The notes under the pieces are model-generated. The model was not told the DNA's origin. It saw only the letters and a program-made list of their open reading frames with translations, and did no database searches. From Clostridia bacterium (GTDB lineage: Bacteria > Bacillota > Clostridia > Oscillospirales > Butyricicoccaceae): 7,841 nt of DNA. Within the stretch, counting starts at the first letter, position 1. The number at the start of each line of letters is the position of its first letter. Below are positions 1-5,382 of the stretch, piece by piece. The stretch spans positions 1 to 7,841 of the forward strand of contig JAFYNW010000023.1 of assembly GCA_017547995.1 (NCBI GenBank), written 5' to 3'. The translations under genes were made by a program, and so were the position numbers.

Positions 1-2454
1 ATGATTCATCTTGAATACCGACTTATTCACGTCTCTCATGCCGATAGCGTGGAAAAGCTGTGAAAGGCCGAGAATTGTGAAGGCATACGTCTGTGCTCTT
101 GCAAGTGTGCCTGCATCGCTGAGAATACCAGAGATATTTGCAATGGAAATCGCTTCACCACTTGCCATAAGTGTTGTCACAGGGATAAAGAGGAAGCCGC
201 AGAGTGTGATGAGGGCAACGATTACGCCGTAGCCGATTGTGATGAGATAGCCGCCGTGAGCGAAAATGCTTTCATCAGGGTCGCGAGGCTGCTCCTTCAT
301 CATACGTGCCTTATCGTTTTCGTCGACACCGAGTGCAAGGCCAGGAAGCGAGTCTGTGATAAGATTTACCCACAGAATGTGAATAGCCTTGAGCGGTGCC
401 GCAAGACCGACAAGGATGGAAAGGAACATTGTGATGATTTCGCCGAAATTGGATGAAAGAAGGAAGTGTACAGACTTTTTGATATTTGCATAGATGCTTC
501 TGCCCTCTTCGATAGCCTTTTCGATAGTTGCGAAGTTATCGTCTGTAAGCACCATATCAGCGGCGCTCTTTGCAACGTCTGTGCCTGTGATGCCCATTGC
601 GATGCCGATGTCAGCCGCCTTGAGAGATGGTGCGTCGTTTACACCGTCACCCGTCATGGAAACGATATGTCCCTTTGACTTGAAGGCATTGACAATCATA
701 ACCTTATGCTCTGGGGAAACTCGCGCGAATACGCAGAGATTTTCAATTCTGTCAGAAAGCTCTTCAGCTGTGATTTCGTCAAGCTCCATGCCCGTCATAC
801 ACTGGCTGATATCTGTTGCGATGCCAAGCTCCTTCGCAATAGCAAAGGCTGTATCCTTATGGTCGCCTGTAATCATAACAGTCTTGACGCCTGCGCCCTT
901 GAATTCTTCAACCGCAGGAGCAACCTCGGCTCTTGGTGGGTCAATCATACCAACAAGACCTACGAAGGTGAGATTCTGCTCGAACTTTTCGTGGTCTTCA
1001 TACTTGATAGCAAGGACGAGGACACGGAGAGCATCGGAGGACATCTTTGCGATGGCTTCTTCGATATTCTTAAGGTCATCACGTGTGAAAGGACGGACGT
1101 GGCCGTTTTCGAGGATGTTGTCACAGTTTCTTACGATGCTTTCAAAAGCACCCTTTGTATAGGAAATCTTGTTTTTGCCAAGTGTATGGACAGTTGTCAT
1201 CATCTTTCTGTCCGAATCGAATGGAAGCTCGTCAACGCGTGCCTGAAGCTCTTCCGTACGCTTCTTGGACACACCGAGAGCGATACCCATATCGACGAGA
1301 GCAATTTCTGTCGGGTCGCCTACTCTTTCGTCGCCGTCGACGCTTGCATCGTTACAGAGGACGAAGCCATCGATGAATACCTTGTTTTCATCGTAGTTGA
1401 GGTCTGTCATTTCCATCATCTTGCCGTCTGTGTAAGCGCGTACAACAGTCATCTTATTCTGTGTGAGTGTACCCGTCTTGTCGGAGCAGACAACGCTTAC
1501 TGCGCCGAGAGTTTCAACAGAAGGAAGACGTCTTACAATAGTATTAACCTTTACAAGGCGCTGTACGCCGAGTGCGAGGACGATAGTCACAACTGCAGGC
1601 AAGCCTTCAGGCACGGCCGCAACCGCGAGAGAAATGGCTGTAATGAGCATTTCTACGATATTGCGATGCTGGATAACTGCGATACCGAAAAGCGCCACGC
1701 AGAGTATGACTGCGATTACACCGAACATCTTACCAAGGTCGGCAAGGCGCTTCTGGAGCGGTGTCATTTCGTCGCCGCTTTCGTTGATCATAGCGGCAAT
1801 CTTGCCGATTTCCGTATCCATACCCGTTGCGACTACGATACCTTCACCTCGGCCGTAGGACACGTTTGTCGACATATAAGCCATATTGATGCGGTCACCG
1901 AGGGAGACCTCACCTTCTGCGATAAAGTCTGCATCCTTTTCAGATGGTACAGATTCGCCTGTGAGGGCAGATTCTTCGATTTTAAGGTTAGTTGAGAATG
2001 TAAGGCGGATGTCAGCAGGAATCTGACGGCCTGCTTCGAGGACAACAACGTCACCGACAACAAGGTCCTTTGCCTCGATTTCCATCTGCTTGCCATCGCG
2101 TTTTACGATTGTTTTAGGTGCGGACAATCTCTTGAGGCTTTCAAGGGCATCCTGTGCCTTGCCTTCCTGCACCATGCCGACGATGCCGTTGATGAGGACG
2201 ACGGCCATGATAATGATTGCATCGCTGACTTCTTTGAGAACAACAGAAATTACCGCCGCCACCATAAGAATGTAAATCATCGGCTCATTGAGCTGAGCGA
2301 GGAACATCTGCAGTCTTGTCTTTTTCTCTTTTTCTGCCAGTGCATTAGGACCGTTCTTTTCAAGGCGGGACTTTGCTTCGCCTGAAGAAAGGCCGCTTGT
2401 CACGTCCACCTTAAGCTCAGCAGAAACGTCGTTTGCATTTTTCTGATAGAACAT
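1..2454 (-). CDS. Type II (SERCA/PMCA-like) cation-translocating P-type ATPase, C-terminus cut by window edge; probable Mn2+ and/or Ca2+ efflux pump
   Basis: This is an ATP-driven cation pump of the cytoplasmic membrane. The window holds 818 codons; bacterial relatives are usually about 880-900 residues, so the last helices are missing at the edge. The start ATG (2452-2454) follows GGAG by seven bases. Domains in order: N-terminal cation ATPase region (about 5-45), M1-M2 (about 50-110), actuator domain with TGES at 165-168, M4 with PEGLP at 282-286, phosphorylation motif CSDKTGT at 323-329 (Asp325 acceptor), nucleotide domain with KGAFE, hinge TGDGVNDAP at 601-609, then M5-M8. Likely cation ligands by alignment to SERCA are Glu283 (M4), Asn669 and Glu672 (M5), and Asn697, Thr700 and Asp701 (M6). 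The SERCA Glu908 position in M8 is Gln799, as in PMCA pumps. By motifs alone this is a Ca2+-ATPase. The Mn2+ riboswitch in its leader suggests a Mn2+ exporter, like lactococcal YoaB or pneumococcal MgtA. Family assignment is secure; the ion is inferred. Confidence 0.95.
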   Translation of the reverse strand, partial: MFYQKNANDVSAELKVDVTSGLSSGEAKSRLEKNGPNALAEKEKKTRLQMFLAQLNEPMIYILMVAAVISVVLKEVSDAIIIMAVVLINGIVGMVQEGKAQDALESLKRLSAPKTIVKRDGKQMEIEAKDLVVGDVVVLEAGRQIPADIRLTFSTNLKIEESALTGESVPSEKDADFIAEGEVSLGDRINMAYMSTNVSYGRGEGIVVATGMDTEIGKIAAMINESGDEMTPLQKRLADLGKMFGVIAVILCVALFGIAVIQHRNIVEMLITAISLAVAAVPEGLPAVVTIVLALGVQRLVKVNTIVRRLPSVETLGAVSVVCSDKTGTLTQNKMTVVRAYTDGKMMEMTDLNYDENKVFIDGFVLCNDASVDGDERVGDPTEIALVDMGIALGVSKKRTEELQARVDELPFDSDRKMMTTVHTLGKNKISYTKGAFESIVRNCDNILENGHVRPFTRDDLKNIEEAIAKMSSDALRVLVLAIKYEDHEKFEQNLTFVGLVGMIDPPRAEVAPAVEEFKGAGVKTVMITGDHKDTAFAIAKELGIATDISQCMTGMELDEITAEELSDRIENLCVFARVSPEHKVMIVNAFKSKGHIVSMTGDGVNDAPSLKAADIGIAMGITGTDVAKSAADMVLTDDNFATIEKAIEEGRSIYANIKKSVHFLLSSNFGEIITMFLSILVGLAAPLKAIHILWVNLITDSLPGLALGVDENDKARMMKEQPRDPDESIFAHGGYLITIGYGVIVALITLCGFLFIPVTTLMASGEAISIANISGILSDAGTLARAQTYAFTILGLSQLFHAIGMRDVNKSVFKMNH

Positions 2455-2475
2455 AACTTTACTCCTTTTTTGATG

Positions 2476-2583
2476 GCACCCATCAGCACATTAGTCAACA
2501 CAGCTCTCAACGGCTATTTTTCCGACAATGACGATGAAAAACTATCGCGCCGATAACTATGTCACTAATATGCTGACGGATGC
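2476..2583 (-). promoter_or_regulatory. Giant imperfect hairpin in the ATPase mRNA leader, next to the ribosome binding site
   Basis: Positions 2564-2583 and 2476-2495 form a 20-bp terminal helix in the minus-strand RNA: 17 Watson-Crick pairs and three G-U pairs, with no mismatch. The helix then continues inward past a small bulge (ACAUAGUUAUC against its partner, 10 of 11 paired), then GGC/GCC, UA/UA, UUUUU/AAAAA and C-G, around a loop of about 13 nt. In the plus-strand RNA the three terminal wobbles would be A-C mismatches, so the structure fits selection on the ATPase transcript. The base of the helix lies 22 nt upstream of the ATG, leaving the Shine-Dalgarno site outside. No U-tract follows, so it is not a terminator. 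I do not recognise it as a known riboswitch class. Roles in translation, mRNA stability or ligand sensing are speculation; a decayed MITE-like palindrome is the alternative. Confidence 0.7.
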
Positions 2584-2654
2584 ATTATTTATTTTATTAT
2601 TTACATGAAGTATCTTGTTCAGCAAATCTCAGCCAATATATTTACCATCCCCGC

Positions 2655-2674
2655 GGGAGGAGCAAGCTCCTCCC
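2655..2674. repeat. GC-rich perfect palindrome in the ATPase leader
   Basis: GGGAGGAGC and GCTCCTCCC are separated by two A residues, giving a 9-bp inverted repeat (or 8 bp with a four-base loop in RNA). It overlaps a second palindrome, CCCGCGGG at 2650-2657, so the two could be alternative folds. There is no U-tract on either side, so it is not an intrinsic terminator. It lies in the transcribed leader between the riboswitch terminator and the giant hairpin. Its function is unknown; it could be a dispersed palindromic repeat or a pause or stability hairpin. Confidence 0.55.
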
Positions 2675-2716
2675 CTGTAACAAACGACAGAGTGCACTCA
2701 CATCTGCACTGCAGGA

Positions 2717-2745
2717 TGTATATGAATATTCCTGACTGCTGTAAA
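2717..2745 (-). promoter_or_regulatory. Possible second ATPase promoter downstream of the riboswitch
   Basis: On the minus strand TTTACA (2745-2740), a 17-base spacer and TATACA (2722-2717) resemble a sigma-A promoter (5/6 and 4/6 matches). The -35 overlaps the tail of the riboswitch terminator. If active, it would give basal transcription of the ATPase that bypasses the riboswitch. Such matches occur by chance in AT-rich DNA, so this is only a candidate. Confidence 0.3.
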
Positions 2746-2790
2746 ATAAAAAAAGACCTTTATCAAAGAAAACTCTTTGATAAAAGTCTT
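2741..2790 (-). terminator. Rho-independent terminator forming the expression platform of the Mn2+ riboswitch
   Basis: The minus-strand RNA forms a 17-bp stem: arm 2790-2774 pairs with 2769-2753 (one U-G wobble) around a GUUU loop, followed by a U-rich tail UUUUUUUAUUUUA. The 5' arm contains CUUUUAU (2786-2780), which is also the 3' strand of aptamer helix P1. The two helices are therefore mutually exclusive. When ligand stabilises P1, the terminator cannot form and transcription reads into the ATPase gene, so this is a genetic ON switch. Confidence 0.9.
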
Positions 2791-2864
2791 GTAAACCATA
2801 AAGGTGCAAAGCCCAGGCTTTATTGCCGGTTGTTGAGCGTTGCTTTGTAACTACTCCCTTTTAT
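2780..2864 (-). promoter_or_regulatory. yybP-ykoY family (Mn2+-sensing) riboswitch aptamer
   Basis: Read on the minus strand, helix P1 is AUAAAAG (2864-2858) paired with CUUUUAU (2786-2780), seven perfect pairs. Conserved blocks follow in the order expected for the family: GGGAGUAGU (2858-2850, the L1 signature), helix CAAAGC (2847-2842) with GCUUUG (2812-2807), the CUCAACA segment in the position of the family's GUCAUCA-like L3 region, an inner CCGGC/GCCUGG stem, a short ACC/GGU hairpin, and UUACAAGAC (2794-2786), matching the family's UUAGCAAGACC ending. The family is known to bind Mn2+ and to control Mn2+ exporters, including P-type ATPases. The aptamer begins within a base or two of the predicted transcription start. 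The variable P2 region looks compact, and GGG replaces the usual GGGG. The assignment is by eye, but sequence blocks, P1, terminator and downstream gene all agree. Confidence 0.9.
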
Positions 2865-2871
2865 TGATTTT

Positions 2872-2900
2872 AATATAGCAAAAGTTTTTTCATTTGTCAA
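2872..2900 (-). promoter_or_regulatory. Sigma-A promoter of the riboswitch-ATPase transcript
   Basis: On the minus strand a perfect -35 TTGACA (2900-2895), a 17-base spacer and -10 TATATT (2877-2872) preceded by TGC (extended -10) form a strong housekeeping promoter. The expected start is near 2865, immediately before helix P1 of the riboswitch. The resulting leader is about 410 nt. Its -35 sits about 20 bp from the -35 of the divergent htrA promoter. Confidence 0.88.
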
Positions 2901-2921
2901 GGAGATTTTTTGCAAAACTCA

Positions 2922-2950
2922 TTGCATTATCGGCTACAATACTGTATAAT
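2922..2950 (+). promoter_or_regulatory. Probable htrA promoter, divergent from the ATPase promoter
   Basis: A consensus -10 TATAAT (2945-2950) lies 17 bases after TTGCAT (2922-2927), a weak -35 (TTG conserved). Transcription would start near 2957 and give a leader of about 95 nt. The poor -35 suggests that an activator or another sigma factor may help. A nearby tandem repeat (2966-2982) may be a regulator site. Confidence 0.55.
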
Positions 2951-2965
2951 ATTTCACGGCAGTTT

Positions 2966-2982
2966 TGTTCACAATTTGTTTA
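2966..2982 (+). promoter_or_regulatory. Candidate response-regulator direct repeat upstream of htrA
   Basis: TGTTCA and TGTTTA are separated by exactly five bases, an 11-bp period; the wider repeat is TTTGTTYACA twice (2964-2973 and 2975-2984). OmpR-family regulators of Gram-positives bind hexamer repeats at this spacing, for example WalR with TGTWAH-N5-TGTWAH; each half here matches five of six positions. It lies just downstream of the predicted start, a place where binding would repress, unless transcription starts elsewhere. Suggestive only. Confidence 0.35.
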
Positions 2983-3051
2983 CATATCTGCCCCAGAGCT
3001 TTCATAAATAAAATACATAATATACCCAGAAACTTCAAAGGAGGCTTTTTT

Positions 3052-4266
3052 ATGAATATGAACAAGGACAACGAATATCAGTTCAGCTTTGATGAGCTTG
3101 ACCCATTCTACGCGGAAACTCTCAAGGCAAAGAAGAAAAAATCGGGCGGCAAGATTTTCAAGGCTCTCGGCATTTTCCTTCTCATCTTAGTATTTATGGG
3201 TGCTACGGCTGTCGGCTCCATTCTCGTTTATAACAACGTAATCGATACGAATATCAGCTCGTCAATTGAAGAGGTTGTTCCAAGCGCAGGCGCAGACAGA
3301 AACCCATCGGGCGGACAGAATACTGTAACTTATCTCCCTGCCGTTGACGGTGACGCCCTGACAATTCCACAGATTTATCAGAAGAATATCGACTCTGTCG
3401 TCGCTATCACAACTTACGCTATGAACGGCAACTATGAAGTTCCTGCCGGCACAGGTACAGGCATCGTGATGACAGAAAACGGCTATATTATCACAAACGC
3501 ACACGTTGTTGACGGCGGTACAAAGCTTTCTGTAAAGCTGAGCAACGGCGCAGAATATCCTGCAACTATCATCGGCTCTGACAGCAAGGTTGATATTGCT
3601 GTTATCAAAATCGAGGCAACAGGCCTTTCTGCAGGTGAATTCGGAGACCCTAACCAGCTTGTTTTTGGTGAGCCTGCCGTTGTAATCGGCAATCCGCTCG
3701 GCACTTTTGCCGGTACTGTTACTTCTGGTATCATCTCTGCAACAAGCCGCGAAATCGAAATCGGCGGCTATATCATGAAGGTTATGCAGACTGACGCTGC
3801 TGTAAATCCTGGTAATTCCGGCGGCCCTATCATCAACTGCCGCGGTCAGATTATCGGCGTTGTATCTTCCAAGATTTCCGAGGAAGGCGTTGAAGGCATC
3901 GGCTTTGCTATTCCAATGGACACAGCTCTCGCTGTTGCAAACGACTTTATCGAATACGGCTACGTAAAGAATCGCCCTATGCTCGGTGTTTCCGTTGAAG
4001 AAATCGACTCTTACTATGCACAGTATTTCGGTATGCAGCCTGGTCTCCGCGTGGCATCCGTTCAGGATGGCTCTGCTGCTGACATCGCAGGTATCCTCCC
4101 TGGCGATAGAATTGCGGCATTCAACGGCGTTGAGGTTTCCACAGCGGCTGCTCTCAACTACGAAAAGGACAAGTGCAAAATCGGTGATACTGTTGAGGTT
4201 ACAATCATCCGTGACGGCAAGCAGCTTATTCTCAATCTTACACTCAAGGAAAACACAGCAAACTAA
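3052..4266 (+). CDS. htrA: HtrA/DegP-like membrane-anchored serine protease with PDZ domain (S1C family)
   Basis: This is a surface protein-quality-control protease that degrades or processes misfolded exported proteins. The chosen ATG at 3052 gives 404 residues and follows AAAGGAGG by seven bases; the frame stays open upstream to 2965 but that start has no ribosome site. Residues 1-37 are a charged cytoplasmic tail, about 38-60 are one transmembrane helix, and 61-105 are a low-complexity linker. The trypsin-like domain follows (about 105-300), with catalytic His151 (TNAHVV), Asp181 (DIAVIK) and Ser256 (GNSGGP); GTGTGIV and GNPLG are also typical. A PDZ domain occupies about 310-398, with the carboxylate-binding loop near 309-314 (PMLGVS) and AGILPGDRI at 345-353. 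All three catalytic residues are present, so it should be active. It is a single-gene unit, closed by a terminator 13 bp after the stop and divergent from the cation pump. Homologues are usually induced by envelope stress. Confidence 0.96.
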   Translation: MNMNKDNEYQFSFDELDPFYAETLKAKKKKSGGKIFKALGIFLLILVFMGATAVGSILVYNNVIDTNISSSIEEVVPSAGADRNPSGGQNTVTYLPAVDGDALTIPQIYQKNIDSVVAITTYAMNGNYEVPAGTGTGIVMTENGYIITNAHVVDGGTKLSVKLSNGAEYPATIIGSDSKVDIAVIKIEATGLSAGEFGDPNQLVFGEPAVVIGNPLGTFAGTVTSGIISATSREIEIGGYIMKVMQTDAAVNPGNSGGPIINCRGQIIGVVSSKISEEGVEGIGFAIPMDTALAVANDFIEYGYVKNRPMLGVSVEEIDSYYAQYFGMQPGLRVASVQDGSAADIAGILPGDRIAAFNGVEVSTAAALNYEKDKCKIGDTVEVTIIRDGKQLILNLTLKENTAN

Positions 4267-4278
4267 TGAAATAAAATT

Positions 4279-4310
4279 AAGCCACCCGATTGGGTGGCTT
4301 GATTTTTTAT
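4279..4310 (+). terminator. htrA rho-independent terminator
   Basis: AAGCCACCC (4279-4287) pairs perfectly with GGGTGGCTT (4292-4300) around a GATT loop, followed by GATTTTTTAT. It starts 13 bp after the htrA stop codon and closes htrA as its own unit. Confidence 0.93.
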
Positions 4311-4327
4311 TGGTGTGATGGTCGCTG

Positions 4328-4356
4328 TTGACTTGTTCACCTTAATATGTTATAAT
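4328..4356 (+). promoter_or_regulatory. Strong orphan sigma-A promoter in the htrA/ywaF-like intergenic region
   Basis: TTGACT (4328-4333) and a perfect TATAAT (4351-4356) are separated by exactly 17 bases, 11 of 12 consensus positions. It lies downstream of the htrA terminator and points towards the convergent gene at 4490-5245, with no open reading frame before the terminator at 4453-4484. The expected start is near 4363. It most simply drives a small noncoding RNA. Confidence 0.75.
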
Positions 4357-4362
4357 CTAATC

Positions 4363-4487
4363 AGCAAACGGTATGCAACTCTTTTTGTGATTTTGTTGTT
4401 TGTTTGTTGTTGTTATCCAGTTTGTCATATTAAAATAGTATATCGTTCGCTGAAAAAAGTGCCAGAATAATCTGGCACTTTTTTATA
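4363..4487 (+). ncRNA. Candidate small noncoding RNA, about 120-125 nt, unrecognised family
   Basis: A near-consensus promoter (4328-4356) and a strong terminator (4453-4484) bracket about 120 nt with no credible reading frame; the only ATG-started frame after the start encodes five residues. The 5' end (4361-4374) can pair with 4440-4453 immediately before the terminator (14 positions: 12 Watson-Crick, one G-U, one A-C mismatch), closing a large loop. The loop holds an almost pure U/G tract (about 4381-4412) that should be single-stranded. The layout of closing stem, unstructured U/G-rich middle and terminator hairpin resembles a trans-acting regulatory RNA. It lacks the conserved features of 6S, SRP, RNase P or tmRNA. 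Alternatively the promoter is fortuitous and the RNA is merely interference against the convergent gene. Confidence 0.5.
4453..4484. terminator. Bidirectional terminator shared by the candidate sRNA and the ywaF-like gene
   Basis: AAAAAAGTGCCAGA (4453-4466) and TCTGGCACTTTTTT (4471-4484) form a perfect 14-bp stem with an ATAA loop. T-runs on both strands make it work in both directions. On the minus strand it begins five bases after the stop codon of the 4490-5245 gene. On the plus strand it ends the candidate small RNA. Confidence 0.93.
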
Positions 4488-4489
4488 AT

Positions 4490-5245
4490 TTATTTTCTTC
4501 TTTCTATCAGCTTATAGATGCCGTAGACTGCGTGGAGGACTATCGTAACGAGGGCGATTTCCGAAAGGATATAACCGACGTAGCCGAAGCGTGTATAGAA
4601 TATATTCCACAGCGGCACAAGCGGCGAGCCTGCGGAGGACTCGTTGAGAAACATAAAATTTGTGCCCCACACTTTATTGAGCATAAACATCGGCGGCACG
4701 AGGGCTACGATAACGGCAAGCGTTTTCCAGATTCCCTTATATTCCGTCATGATTTCCCCTGCTCTGTAGCGCATGAGGAAATACCAGATTATATAAGCGT
4801 GGAACGCGAAGGAATGGATATTCATATAATTGAAAAACGGATAGATCGTCCAGTTGCAGAAAAGAAGCGCCGACACAGCACCCGGCATAAATGCGTATGC
4901 TATCATCTGTCTTGTCAGCTTCTGCTTTTCAATAAATGCGTCTGCCGCTATGAAAAAGAGGGCAAGTCCGCAAAGGTGCAACGGAAGATATTCCATAGCA
5001 AAACAGCCTGTAAAGGCAATCAGCAGGTCGCGCACAGCCTCCGTAATTGCCATAAACAAAGCGAAGATTCGTCTTACAATCCTGCGTATATCCGTGCTTT
5101 GCTTCTTGTACCACGAACTGATGACAATGCCCGATGCTATTATAAATATAAGCCATAGTATATGACCGACCGAATACAGCCTGAAGCCTATATCAAGACC
5201 CAGCGCTTCGATGCTGTGTTCATTGGTGAAAAAATATTTGAACAT
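4490..5245 (-). CDS. YwaF-family (TIGR02206-like) integral membrane protein of unknown function
   Basis: The product has 251 residues, close to the 230-250 typical of the YwaF family, and is almost entirely membrane-embedded. About seven helices are visible: roughly 25-44, 58-80, 87-106, 113-130, 143-160, 173-190 and 222-244. Family-type motifs are LPLHLC at 87-92, HSFAFHAYIIW at 144-154, and WGTNFMFLNESSAGSPL at 193-209, which resembles the family's G-x-N-Y-M-F-L-N signature. A charged pair (Glu69, Arg72) lies inside helix 2. The molecular function of the family is not established. The start ATG at 5243-5245 has AGGGG about 11 bases upstream, somewhat distant, and no better in-frame start is evident. 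It is transcribed alone from a strong promoter at 5281-5309 and convergent with htrA and the candidate small RNA. The C-terminal ERRK is consistent with a cytoplasmic end. Confidence 0.82.
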   Translation of the reverse strand: MFKYFFTNEHSIEALGLDIGFRLYSVGHILWLIFIIASGIVISSWYKKQSTDIRRIVRRIFALFMAITEAVRDLLIAFTGCFAMEYLPLHLCGLALFFIAADAFIEKQKLTRQMIAYAFMPGAVSALLFCNWTIYPFFNYMNIHSFAFHAYIIWYFLMRYRAGEIMTEYKGIWKTLAVIVALVPPMFMLNKVWGTNFMFLNESSAGSPLVPLWNIFYTRFGYVGYILSEIALVTIVLHAVYGIYKLIERRK

Positions 5246-5280
5246 AATAAAATCATCCCCTGATGAGATTTGTATACGAT

Positions 5281-5309
5281 ATTATATCATAAAACATCAT
5301 ATTGTTCAA
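5281..5309 (-). promoter_or_regulatory. Sigma-A promoter of the ywaF-like gene
   Basis: On the minus strand TTGAAC (5309-5304), a 17-base spacer and a perfect -10 TATAAT (5286-5281) form a good housekeeping promoter. The predicted start near 5274 gives a short leader of about 29 nt. The upstream gene's terminator (5340-5367) separates the two units. Confidence 0.8.
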
Positions 5310-5339
5310 GTTGCAGGAGGATTTATAGATTTTTTCCAT

Positions 5340-5367
5340 AAAAAAGGCACTCATGCGAGTGCCTTTT
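5340..5367 (-). terminator. Terminator of the DUF885 gene
   Basis: On the minus strand AAAAGGCACTC (5367-5357) pairs perfectly with GAGTGCCTTTT (5352-5342) around a GCAT loop and runs into a T-tract ending at 5340. It begins 15 bp after the stop codon of the DUF885 gene. Confidence 0.92.
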
Positions 5368-5382
5368 GATTTATCATTATGC

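Noticed and set aside
706..1995. A 429-codon plus-strand open frame
   Set aside because: It lies antisense to the P-type ATPase, whose minus-strand frame is open throughout and carries all family motifs. The plus-strand product is Cys/His-rich with no recognisable domain, and is a by-product of codon bias.
2476..2583. Giant hairpin as a MITE or insertion-sequence remnant
   Set aside because: No target-site duplication is visible, and the arm differences are almost all G-U compatible in one RNA strand only. That favours an RNA element, though genome copy number would be needed to exclude a mobile origin.
2655..2674. GC-rich palindrome as a terminator
   Set aside because: No T-run follows on either strand.
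2605..2850. An 81-codon plus-strand frame in the regulatory region
   Set aside because: It runs antisense through the riboswitch, terminator and GC palindrome, has no Shine-Dalgarno site and no recognisable product.
2965..3051. An upstream in-frame start that would add 29 residues to HtrA
   Set aside because: There is no ribosome site before 2965, while AAAGGAGG sits at proper distance before the ATG at 3052, and the upstream stretch overlaps the promoter/operator region.
4363..4487. Candidate small RNA as 6S RNA, SRP RNA or tmRNA
   Set aside because: It is too short and lacks the 6S central bubble pattern, the SRP GGAA-tetraloop region and any tmRNA tRNA-like end.
4490..5245. Plus-strand frames of 208 and 103 codons across the ywaF-like gene
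   Set aside because: They are shadows of the minus-strand membrane protein, which has family motifs, a promoter and a terminator.
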